Positions 27,795-38,411 of a stretch of 64,000 bases of DNA are shown here, one piece after another; position 1 is the stretch's first letter, and the number at the start of each line of letters is the position of its first letter. The notes under the pieces were generated by a model. The model worked only from the letters and a program-made list of their open reading frames with translations. It was not told where the DNA came from and searched no databases. A program made the position numbers and the translations under genes. The stretch comes from Isoetes taiwanensis (lineage: Eukaryota > Streptophyta > Lycopodiopsida > Isoetales > Isoetaceae): the NCBI GenBank assembly GCA_021234155.1, contig JAJEKV010000059.1, positions 3,479,167-3,543,166 on the forward strand. The letters run 5' to 3'.

Positions 27795-30700
27795 TTGGAA
27801 AGATTAAGGTCCGCGGTTCTCTTGAGTAGTTTAACATTGTACAACGACCTATGCACTCACCACAGGCTTTTGTTAAAATCTCTTCTTCTTCTTCTGTTTC
27901 GTGGACTGGATGTCGAACCCATTCGTATTATAACCCCTTCTAATGAACGCAAATGGTGTATAGAGATTGCACAAGCAATACCACACATTAAAGGTGACCG
28001 CAGAAAGGACCTGTGCCTGTTCCTGCGAACTGGAAAGAAACCTGAGGACGTTGAACAAGTTGGCATAGTGGTGGCAATGTGGGAAGGCACGAAGAACAAT
28101 GTGCAAGATGCTATCATATGCAAAGATCGAGGACACACACCAATTGCGCCTCGGAGTACATTCGAAATGGCTAATTATGACCCATCTATGATGATGACAA
28201 CCAAAATGAAATAAGCCCGATACGAGGGGAAAAACATCCCAACATCAGCTAAGGGTTATGGATGGGTGTTGCCATCTTATGAATCTCTCTTTGTCGTATA
28301 AAGGGAAACAGAGACATCTTGGTAGGGTTCTCAAGATGCGTAAATGGTTTGTCCACGACAAGAAGCCTCCGAGCCTGTGCTTTGAAAGCGATTCGGGACG
28401 AGAAAATGCCCCTGTGATGGACACCAATTGGCTAAGAGCCGTGACCAAGAAAAAAAGTGTGAAGCCAATTGCTATTTTGGGAGAGCCTTCAAAGATCAAA
28501 AACAGCTTGTTGAAGAACCACAATCCATGATAAACCCCTCCCAGATTATTAACCCTACTCTTCCTCTTGCTTTTAAAGGCCCGAGATAGCACTACATCCG
28601 GTGGATTTATTCCAAAAAACTTACTACTTTCAAAATTAACCTTAGAAATCTGAACACTGATGATAGCCCGCAGCCCAGCAGTTCTCAAACCCCCCCTTCT
28701 GTTACGGAAGCCTCCTCTAGACTAGCATTGACATGTCCACACGCACCTGCCATTCCAGTCGAGTTGAAGTTCAATCCGGAAGAGGAACGCAAGATGGTAG
28801 AGCAAAGCACTCAAAAGCTTGAACAGTTTAAACGGTTTTACCCCTTAGGGGTTAATTGGTTTACCAAGATTTCTATTTTTGATTGTGAACCCGCACCAAA
28901 GAAACCCGACACACCGAATCGCGCATCAAATGACCATGTTCAAACTCTGGTTAAAAGCTTCAAAACATACCCAACAGAGGTCCTCACACCTGTTGACGTC
29001 GTGCCATTTGACCCTATTACCAGGTAACTGATTCTTTATCTTTTGGACACTCGTTGTTTAGATTTGACTTGATGGCTGTCTATTTTTCAGGAGGAGGGTG
29101 ACATGGAGCAATCCAGAGGATTTAAAGGGCAAGAAGTTTTACATTATTTCTGGCAACCACAATATTTGCGCGGCTCAACTTCTTTGTTCGGTCGTCGGCC
29201 AGTTGGAACTTCAACTAGAATTTGCTAAAGTATATGCTAGAAGAAGATCGAGAGTGCTCAACGGAAATCTTACAGACAAGGAATATATAGAGTTGAGTAT
29301 TCAATGCAACGAAGTAATTGCAAACACCGTCTACAGAGATCCACTGATTGAAAATCTGCAACAACTTCGTCATCAACACAAGGCTTATGGCTGTCCTCCA
29401 CAAGGACCGATAGGGACGGCTACAACTTCAGCTTGGAAGGTATTTATTCATTTTCTACTCGCCAACATCGCGGCCGCGATCTTGATGACCTTTGCTTCTG
29501 CAGGATTTCCATGAAATTGCAACGACCACTTTGAAAGTGCAGGAGCTTAAAGATGAAAAACAATTCATCTTTATGGATGAGAAAGTTTTCAAGAAGTTAA
29601 TGGAAGTTGCCGGACTGTGGGTGAACTGTAAGCTCAGTGACAACCATGGTGAGTTTCCGGACAAGCCATCCAAAACAAGGATCATACACTAGGTAACCTA
29701 CCTGTTCTGGAGCCAATCAGAAATATTCTAAAGCCAGAAGAGGCTAGAAAAAGAAAAGAGAAGAAAAATATTGGCATAGCAGTGACAAAGGATGGCATCC
29801 CTACTTCCTCCCCAGTGTCAGAGAATGCCACATTGATATTTATTGACGTCCGAGGGATGAACAAGGTATGGGATTGCAAGAAATACACAGACCTATTTAC
29901 AAGGATAGCTACCATGACTACTGCCAAAGTTTATCATTTGGTTAATATCATGCGCTCTGTGAATTTGCCCAATTGCTTGTACAGTCAGAAGCAAATTCAG
30001 GGAGGTGGCCACCTGTCTTTAGGTTCTTATGAAGAAATGGGTTGGGAGAACAAACGAAGGGTGAAAGAATATCAGTACTATATTAGTCATATGTGCATTA
30101 ACAGGAGTGATGTTCGTGTAGCATCTGTGCAACCTGAGCTGGAGCTTCGTCTATCTCCACACAGCAAGGCTCCTAAATCAACACCATTGCCTCCAATGCC
30201 GCTAACAGGTAATGAGGATGCCGATGAGAAGATAAAAAAGAAGTTTCAAACTCTTTTTACAGGCAAACCAAGATACAAATGGGCGGCAATGGAAGGAGAT
30301 CTTGTATTGAAATGCCAGCTGAAAACCTCGTATGCCTATTATATTGTTGATCAGTTGGTGCCCACCGACGGTTGCGTTCTGGATTTCTTTTCGGCTGGAA
30401 CAGCTTCTCGTGTCGCTCTTATGCAAGGCAAAAAGAGCATGGCCTTTGAAAGTTCAGGTAAAGTGTGTCGTTTCCTGAGGGCCTTCTTGGAAATACTTGA
30501 GAAAATGGCCAATCAAACTACGGGGGGATCTGAAGAAGAGGAGAAAGCAAAGAATGCAGAGCCTAATCCTTTGCTGCCCAACATCAGTATTACCCAAAAC
30601 ACAGATATATCAGGGTTGGATACCATTTTGGATAACCTCGATGCTAAATCCTACGAGGAGAGAATGCAAGAAACAAAGCGCTTGCTGGAAGCGACGGAAA

Positions 30701-31014
30701 AATGTATTGAAGCTCTGGAGCCCACTTTTCAAAAATTAAGTGCACTGAATGAGAAGATTGATGGGTACATGCCATTCTTGACAGACGAACATAAGTTTGA
30801 ATACACGGGCGTAGAGCACATGGAAATAGACCAACAACACATGGAAAATGAACCAACAAAGACATGGAAACGTAAGACCAAGATGAGGCAATTTGGGACA
30901 CAAGAGCATCGTGTACACTGCAAGAAGCAGAAGCTCTTTCATCCACACGAGATTGCTACTCAATCGGAGAAGGAACTTATAGGCGTGAACAGTGCAGGGG
31001 AGAGTGGTGCCTGA
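27795..31014 (+). CDS. ParB-like plus methyltransferase-like protein gene, copy 1
   Basis: Multi-exon plus-strand gene, not previously known to me. An N-terminal segment (WCIEIAQAIPHIKGDRR; open to 28214) and DTNWLRAVTKKK (28.43 kb) precede a ParB/sulfiredoxin-like domain: HVQTLVKSF and LTPVDVVPFDP, then YIISGNHNICAAQLLC (29.14-29.19 kb). Two small GT-AG introns fit the frame exactly: 29024-29090 and 29440-29503. The C-terminal half (29.78-31.0 kb, 410-residue open frame) has IDVRGMNKVW where a DPPY/DPPW motif would be expected. It then has CVLDFFSAGTASRVALMQG followed by AFESSGKVCRFLRAFLEIL, which resembles motif I of N4/N6-adenine or cytosine DNA methyltransferases. A basic, Gln-rich tail follows. 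Stops at 28214 and 28530 and a one-base frame change near 29685 may be introns or decay. The altered catalytic motif suggests a DNA-binding or inactive enzyme. Collinear with 57074-60027. Confidence 0.62.
29467..29480. promoter_or_regulatory. Perfect 14-bp palindrome ATCGCGGCCGCGAT in an intron
   Basis: Sits in the middle of the 64-bp second intron of the ParB-like gene. The identical 14-mer recurs at 31316-31329, downstream of the gene. Such a GC-rich perfect palindrome is very unlikely twice by chance in AT-rich DNA. A binding or modification site for the encoded protein is a hypothesis. Confidence 0.5.
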
Positions 31015-31749
31015 TTCACATGTGGAGCGCATCGCAAAGGTCATGGGTGTTGAGATTCCAGAGGTCACAGGTTATTCAGAGATGGACACAACACAAACTA
31101 TAGAATTGGGTAGAGCGCATGTCATCCCATGGCCAATGAAATGGGTGTGATACCCGATAGTGTATCCAAAACACAATCACGAGAATTATAATTGCATTCC
31201 TCAAGAATGATTACTGTACATTACTTCCTTCAATGGAAATTTTTGTTTCAGGAATATGTATTACCATATCTTTTTGTCCTTACTACTACTTCATGCATGT
31301 TTAATGTTAAAAATAATCGCGGCCGCGATCCTCTGTGGCAAATACATAGCTTTAAATACTGAAATGTTTGTGCTATTCTTGCTCCACTGTACCTATTTTG
31401 TACGTAATGCTCTCATATGGTTTTAATAAAAAGCTCTTTATTTTGTCTCTTTTCTGCTGCGAAAGATCGCATTCGCGATTCTTGCGATAAGATAGAGCAT
31501 TCCCTCCTACTACATTCTACTCACGATGGACCTTTGCATGAGCTGTAAAAACTATATTTCCGAACAACACCGAATCATTGGTAGAATTTGTACAAAAAAA
31601 TGCCAACTTTTACTCAGTTGCTAGTAGTTTCTGCACTATATGGCTAACCACGAACCTATTTCATGCTAAACGAGAATTTCAAATTTCTCTAATTAATTAA
31701 TTCATGCTTATACAATGCCATTACTAAGCACCTACCTTCTTCCTTCTAC
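31015..31749. other. 3' flank of the ParB-like gene to the insert edge
   Basis: AT-rich, with AATAAAA at about 31426-31432 as a possible poly(A) signal. Also contains the second palindrome and TCGCATTCGCGATTCTTGCG near 31.47 kb. The right edge (about 31750) joins Copia reverse transcriptase. No terminal inverted repeat was evident between here and about 21.28 kb. Confidence 0.45.
31316..31329. promoter_or_regulatory. Perfect 14-bp palindrome ATCGCGGCCGCGAT, second copy
   Basis: Identical to 29467-29480. It lies about 300 bp after the stop codon of the ParB/methyltransferase-like gene. Confidence 0.5.
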
Positions 31750-32940
31750 ATATATAAGTTCCCTTCTGTTTTGAGTTTTATAAATCCAATGGATGTAAGG
31801 AATTTGCATAAATACCACTGTTTGGATGCTTGCCTTAGATCATACATTGCCTTTTTTAATTTGCAAACCATATTGATACCCTGCTCATGTCCTTCTGGCT
31901 GTTCCATGAATGTTTCTTCTTCCAAATCACCATTCAGGAAGGCAGTTTTCACATCCATGTATTCTATATCCATATTATTCTGCACTGCTAGTGCCATCAA
32001 TGCCCTTATACTGGTCAACTTTACAATGGATGAGAAGGTATCTTTGTAATCCACCCCTACTTCCTGCGTATACCCCTTTGCAACCAAGCGAGCTTTATAT
32101 CTTTCTATAGACCCATCCGCATTTTTCTTGATTTTAAAAAAATCCACTTACTTCCAACTATATTCTTATTCTTCGGTCTCTCCACTCTCATATGTACCAG
32201 TTTGCTTAAAGGATTTGAGTTCGCTTTCCATTGCTTCCTTCTAATTGGCAGCATCTGGACCTGTCATCGCTTGGTCAACCATCTTCGGCTCTACAATGCA
32301 AGATATTATCCTGGGCTTTGGAACTCTCTTCTTTTTGCCATATAATTCAGTATCAAAGGGCTCTTCTGATTTCAGCCGCTCCATTTCGCTACGACGACGA
32401 CTCTGCTCTCTGACTCGCGGGATCTCATCACCTTCTATTGCCTCTTCTTCAACACCTGCTGCTATTTCTTGAGCTTCTACCTGTTCAATTTCCGAAGCAC
32501 TATTGGCTTCTATAGCCTCATGCACCTCTTGATGCACTATCTCCAGTATATGAAGTGTACTTTTGGTCTCCACGACCTCATGCACTTCATTCGGTTCACG
32601 ATCAATCACCTCATTGACATCCATAGATGCTCGTCTGGGCTTGCTCGTCTACATATTTCTCCTCTCGGTTGTGCTCATCGCTGCCATCTTCAATGTATTC
32701 CAATGGCACCCATTCCTCCTTTCTTACCTTATTAAGATTTCTATTCAGGTTCCTGCTCCATGGTTGTTCTGAGGGCGCCAAGCTACATATGTTGCTAGGT
32801 GATTCTTATCTCCTCTCCCTTTTGTTGTATTGACATCTTGGTATCGTGCTTCTCTTCAGATTGTTTCCTTTTCCCACTTTTAGTCTATTATGCAGTCTTC
32901 ACTTAGACTTCTTCCTCTTGGTATCCGCTTGTTTTTCATG
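31750..32940 (-). pseudogene. Copia spacer and N-terminal reverse transcriptase
   Basis: Reads WVPLEYIEDGSDEHNREEKY (32.7 kb), an acidic spacer, SRRRSEMERLKSEEPFD, then reverse transcriptase: IKKNADGSIERYKARLVAKG, YTQEVGVDYKDTFS, IRALMALAVQNNMDIEYMDV, KTAFLNGDLEEE and a final LKTEGNLYM. It stops just before the YVDD block, which resumes at 21275. There are in-frame stops near 32.15-32.25 kb and a frame change near 32.64 kb. It fits the missing middle of the Copia whose LTRs are at 20.0 and 56.1 kb. Confidence 0.85.
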
Positions 32941-35900
32941 GGACAATGGGGAGTTATCCATTGCTATGGCATGTGCTTTCATTTCTAGCTGAGGATGTGT
33001 TGCAAATGGACCCCGCAGAGATGGTTTGGCCAAGGGCGTCAGATGACAGCCAGGTGACACGGTATGGCCGGCAGCTGCTGTTGCTGGGCAGTATCTTTGA
33101 CCTGGTCATTTGCAATGGGCTAGCACAGTGGCCTTCCTCCAGCCGCTTCACTTGTAGACAGGAGAACCAGGGGGGCGGCACCAGTGTGGTGGATTACGTG
33201 CTAGCAGACGAGCAATGCCTACACTTGGTCACTTTCGCTTGAGCCGGGGACGGGTGGTAGGGGCGAGGAAGTAGATTCCGACCATCAGCCCTTGTTCTTG
33301 CAGATAGATTGGCAGCCAACCAGAGCACCCATTGCCCCAACACCCCATGTACCACGGTTTGCGTCCCGGACTATGATCATGCGGCGGTCTATGCGAGGAT
33401 GCTTGAACATGAGCTGCGGAAGTCGCTGCAGCTCCCCACACTTCAACGGCCGAGACGGCCCGGTGAACCGGCTCCTTCCGAGGGTGGCGGCAGATGCTTT
33501 GGGAGAGGCCGCTCGGCGATCCACGAGGGGCTGCAACCACCTTCCCCGCAATCCGGTTCGATGGCGAATGTCGGGAGGCTGAAACGATGGCTCCGCCAAG
33601 TCTTTGGACCCCCCACCATTCGCTGCGGGCCGTCCGTCAATACCGCTCCTTCCTCAAGACCAAAGAAAGCGGGTACCTTGCGAACTTCGGCGTGATGTTT
33701 GGTCTACTAGACCGCCACCCTAGGGCCTTACGAGAAAGGTCTTGAGTAAGCTGCTTTGCCCCCCACGGGAAATATTACCCGGAACAATGGGTGAGATACT
33801 TGCGGCGGTTGTATGACCCAATGGGAAGCGAGGCAGCCCGAGTACCTCCATGAGCGAGGCCTAGCGGTCATTAATGAAGGGATGTCATAATGGGCACCTG
33901 GCGAACGCCGCTATGGGGAAGGAAGCAGATTTGGATGGTATCGTGGTGAGCTTCTCAAGTGGGCGGGCCCCAATGGTGCCGGTTCTCACGGACTCTTCAA
34001 CGGGGCATTGCAAGAAGGCTTACCCCCCAATGGACTACGGTAGAGTTGTGCCCATATACAAAGCGGGGGACCCCACGGCCCGCCAACTATCGTTACCATT
34101 ATGGTCGGGTTACGTCTTTGCCAAGTTGCTTTGCCGGGATTCTTGAGCGGCCCGACACTTTGGTAGAGGATGGAGAAGTCGCGGGCTCTCACGCAGGCGG
34201 GCTTCCGCCCGGCATTCTACTATTGACCATATCTTCACTCTGCGAACACTCATAGAGGATAGCGGAATCAACGCCATAACTGTCTTTGTTGCTTTGTGGA
34301 TTTCGCAAAGGCTTTTGACCACGGTTATTACCGGGATAAGTTGTGGGGATGATTGAGGCAAGTTGGGGACCCCGTCGACTTGAGAATGCTATTTACGCAC
34401 TATCACGAGGCTTGCTCGGTCGCGTCTCACCTTTGTCGGGGAGCCCGTTGTTAGTAGCATTGGGGTGCGCCGGGGCTGCCCTCTATCCCCGGCGCTCGCC
34501 GGCTTGTACATTGACCAGGCTAGAAGAATGGCTAGAGCACGGGGAGGCTTCAGTTGATGCACCACATAATCCGGCAACTCATATATGCCGATGATGTTGA
34601 CTGCTCGCATATACCCCGGAGGACATGCAACGCCACCGGATGCTTTGGACACTTTTACGCCAATTCACCGGCATGAGAGTTAACTTGGCCAAGACGAGGG
34701 TGCCGTTGGTCCCATCATCCGGCACCCACGCCTTCCCTCATTCACTTACGGTAAGGTAGTGGAGGTGGCTCAGTCTTATAAGTATTTGGGTATTGAGTTT
34801 TCTACTACCACACTTTGGGATGCATCCATCGGGTTACGGGTCCTTTGCAGTCGGAAAGCCCATGCAATGCAATGCAACAAACAACAAGGCGAGAAGTCAG
34901 ATGCATGGGGTCACCGGGCACACTTGTTGAGGGCCTTGGTTGAGCCGGTCCTCCTCTATGGGGGGCGTGTGGGGGGCAAAGTGATATCCCTCACCACTTG
35001 GAACGATCTAGAGCAGTCTGTAAGGCCTTCTTGGCCCGCACGGGAGTCAAATCCACGGTCCCATATCGATCTTGCTCCGGAAGCAGGCTTCCTTCCATTA
35101 CAGAGGGCTGCCTTTGGAACGTCACATTATTTACTTAAGGAAGGTGGTGGCTATGGATGAAGCCCGGCTGCCCAACCTTGCTTTTGGCGGGGCGATGGGC
35201 CCGCAGTGACTCAAAGCTTCTTTGGAAAGACAAGCAAGCCCAGTGGTTCTCGCGATGGAATGTGCGAGCACACAGATGTGGACCGGTGCATACACCGAAG
35301 GAACGCTACCGCCTTGAAGCAAGATTTTGGATGCTTGCTTCATGGCCAAGCTTTGGGATGCAGAGGCCCTGTCACATGTCAAGGTGGCAAATTATCGACA
35401 GCGAGGTTAATCCCATGCTCACGAGGGGCCCACACCACTACTCGCGCACCCATCTACCCATGAAAAAGCGCCCGGGGTGATTGCTTCCATTATACGAGGT
35501 GCACACCACCTCCGCATTGAGGCAGGGAGATGGATTCGGGAGCATGGGGAGGGACGAGTCCGCCGATCTTTGTCAACGAGCGCCATTGAGGATGAAAGTC
35601 ACGCCCTCCGGGCTTGTCCCGTGCACGAGCATATCGGGCTCGGTATGCTCGGTTAGTTGTGCCCCATCAGGCCCTGCATGAGCTACTGAGCACGGCCTCT
35701 GTAGGCTTGTTGGGATCGTACCTCCGTGAGAGGTAATGGATCGGACTCGGTTATGCCCCCTCGTCCGACATTAACCTCATTTTGTGCTTGTGATTATGTA
35801 TATAATCTGGCAAGTATGTCGCAAGATCCTTATTGCTACTAAGGTTTTTCCCAAAAACCCTTGGGCGGGGTTTTAATCACGGTAGTAATGCGCCTGCTAC

Positions 35901-35970
35901 TCTCTCTTTGTACTTGGGTCCCATAGGCCAGTTGGTCTCCGTGGACGATAAAATCATATTCTATTCTATT
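32941..35970 (+). mobile_element. LINE copy B, longest copy, decayed
   Basis: Plus-strand non-LTR element. The endonuclease C-terminal part is readable (LLGSIFDLVICNGLAQWPSS, then GGGTSVVDYVLADEQC, SDHQP near 33.27 kb). Then come VRQYRSFLKTKESGYLA (33.63 kb), reverse transcriptase fragments (VVPIYKAGDPTA near 34.05 kb; DFAKAF-like near 34.3 kb; QLIYADDVDC near 34.59 kb), the C-terminal block WPSFGMQRPCHMSRWQ (35.35 kb), and the 3' end CAGTTGGTCTCCGTGGACGA with an (ATTCT)n tail to 35970. Many stops and indels. The 5' edge near 32941 abuts Copia sequence and lacks the start of the endonuclease. Confidence 0.87.
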
Positions 35971-38300
35971 GATTGCACCCAAGGTATACGACCATTTCAA
36001 TCTTAGATCCTCATTTGCTATCTTTTTATTCTCGTTTGTGATTATCTCACCAACTTTGTCAACCTCCTCGCTAGATACACTAGCTCATGACCTCGATTTT
36101 TGGTCCACAATTATTTTTAAGTATTGTTTTATATCAAAAACAACACCGAAATGGCATATAAAAGACCAATGGCCACTTTATCCGAAATTACTAGAAAAGA
36201 AGTGTGGTCTTTTGGAAGAAAAAGTCTATTAGTAGAAAATTGACATATTTTTTATTTTTTGTCAACGTCTAGCTTTTCTTTACTATTATCTCTACCAAAT
36301 TTTTGTCAACATGTTTTTTTTCTTAACTGTTGAGAGTAAAGCATCAATTTTGAGCTGAGAGAAGGGCTTGCGAGGTTCTAATGGGGTATTGCTTCCATTT
36401 CTAAACAAACCCTAGTTTGGAAGACAAAATTTTGGCTTTGAGCTGTCTAATTTTGGGTTTTAGGCTGTCTAATGGTCCTATTGCAACAAATTTCAGGCGA
36501 TTTGGAGCTGTCTATCTCAAGTTATGAAGGTTCAAATTTTTGACCCCTCACACAGTGCGCCCGAGGCTTGTTCAAAAATTTTGAAAGGGCTCCAGGCGCA
36601 CTCTGTGAGTGGTTGTCACCTGTTTAGGTCCTAGACGACTCTACATAACCTCTGCAATGGATGGAGATGGGTCTCCCATCCTAAAAGCCCCACTGTTGAA
36701 TACGTGTACTTCAAATTTGAGTTGTGTACTCAAGGGGAAAAGAAAAGACCCAATTTTACCTAAATGAATACTTATTTATGTGGACCCTAACATACTTCCA
36801 CTCTAATAGCGTATGCAAAAAGATCCACACAAAATCATATGAGATGGTGAACAATTTATTCCTTCTACAACCATCAATAAGGCATGATCCATCTGAGGTA
36901 ATTCACCCTTATGGGATCATGCTCACAATGAAAGCGAGGGGGCATACCAATAGTAAACCACTTAAGAATTATGGACAAGAAAATGTAAAAGTAAGTATTT
37001 TTGTTCATTAAATTGCATGACGTAATTGATCTTGGTTTGAGGTACTACATATACTTTTTCTTGAAAAAAGTTGGGTACATATCGTCCATGACACTTCCCC
37101 AAAAACGGGCTATCTATCTATTTATCTTTAATCTTCTCCATGCTTCATTTAAATTGCAGTAGAGAGTTCAAGTCTCTTGCAGAAAATTAACAACATCCTT
37201 TTCATGTACCATCATAACCTCTGCAATGGATGGAGATGGCCCATCCGAGAAGCCCCACTGATGAATATGTGTACTTCAAATTTGAATTCACAACGATCGA
37301 ATCACTAAGTGAGGGGGTATACCAATAGTGAACGTCTTAAGAATTATGGACAAGGAAATGTAGAAGTAAATATTTTTGTTAATTAAATTACATGACGTAA
37401 TTGATCTTGGTTTGAGGTATTAATTGAAAAAAGTTGGGTACTTATCGTCCTTGACACCTCCCTGAAATAGGCCTATCTAAAAATAGTGAGGACTACTCAA
37501 AACACCCTATTGCAGAACAAGATTGAATGATCAAAATTGGACTTATTTCTTTTACCAACTTCATTCAATGGTCTAGATGGAGACAATAACTTTGTGTTGG
37601 TCCACTATTGAAAAATTAGATCCATTTATCATGGCCCACTACTGGACCAGGACCATGGTTCAATATTGGTGACCCTCCCCTACCCCATCAAAACAGACCA
37701 ACGCCCGTTTCAAATAAGTTGAGTTGCAAAAGCCTAAACAAGAAGAGTCATGTTTTCTCTGCCTTGTAAAACAAGTTATTGGTTTCTTAATGCTTTGTGT
37801 TATAAAACAAGCTTAAGACAATTTGGATGTTGCTTTCTTTGACTTTCCTGAATTGGGAACCTTCCGGATCTCGTTAAGGCATAAGCACTAATTCAAGATT
37901 TTTAGTACAGGGTCTGTTGTAACAACCACAATCTTGTGGTCAAAACAAATCAGATAAAAGGTCAATTTAAAAGTTGATAAAACGTGAACTACACAAGAGA
38001 CACATCCGTAAAATAAATGCCAGACCAATAATGAGCGATGACACGAAAAGTTTAACTTAACCGTCACATTGAACACCTTGATTCCTTCTAGGTGGCAAAA
38101 TATGGTGGATCGGACAACTGCTATATGTTACAGCGCGAAGTGATCTTCTGTCTTTATGATGTTGAAGATACGGACAATATTAGTAGAATGTGTAACCTTT
38201 GGTAACTTTGATTGACAAACGTTCGGAAGAGAATATGTGAGTCATCAAAAATGAATTTATTTTGCACTATTGTGGGGAAAAAAGGACGTGGAAAAGGAAG
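35971..38300. other. Intergenic upstream of the sulfate transporter
   Basis: AT-rich and no gene supported. Contains a direct duplication (36643-37100 and 37213-37460). Its flank to LINE copy B shows no Copia similarity. Confidence 0.4.
36643..37460. repeat. Diverged direct duplication
   Basis: Both copies (about 36643-37100 and 37213-37460) contain CATAACCTCTGCAATGGATG, then GTGTACTTCAAATTTGA, then CTTAAGAATTATGGACAAG, then TGACGTAATTGATCTTGG. The right copy carries an internal deletion. Confidence 0.75.
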
Positions 38301-38315
38301 TGGTCCCTTTTGGGC

Positions 38316-38373
38316 CACGTGGACAAAAGGACCAATGCCTTCTCCGCGACCTTGGGTAACTTACCTTATATAA
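38316..38373 (+). promoter_or_regulatory. Core promoter of the sulfate transporter: G-box and TATA box
   Basis: CACGTG at 38316-38321 and TATATAA at 38367-38373 lie 96 and 45 bases before the ATG. This implies a very short 5' untranslated region. The spacing is typical of a plant promoter. Presence of a TATA box argues that the gene is not a promoterless processed copy. Confidence 0.6.
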
Positions 38374-38411
38374 AGCCTTCAACTGGGAGGAGAAGTTCCA
38401 TATTCAACTAG

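Noticed and set aside
27795-31014. Bacterial contamination as the source of the ParB/methyltransferase-like gene
   Set aside because: It has small GT-AG introns that restore the frame, lies inside a plant Copia element and has a diverged relative at 57-60 kb.
21276-31749. Terminal inverted repeats at the ends of the 10.5-kb insert
   Set aside because: Only weak similarity (GAGAAA and TTAGCA-like words) was found. The ends cannot be fixed by eye.
33229-33695. Several overlapping open frames on both strands around 33.3-33.7 kb
   Set aside because: Shadows of the GC-rich LINE copy B coding region.
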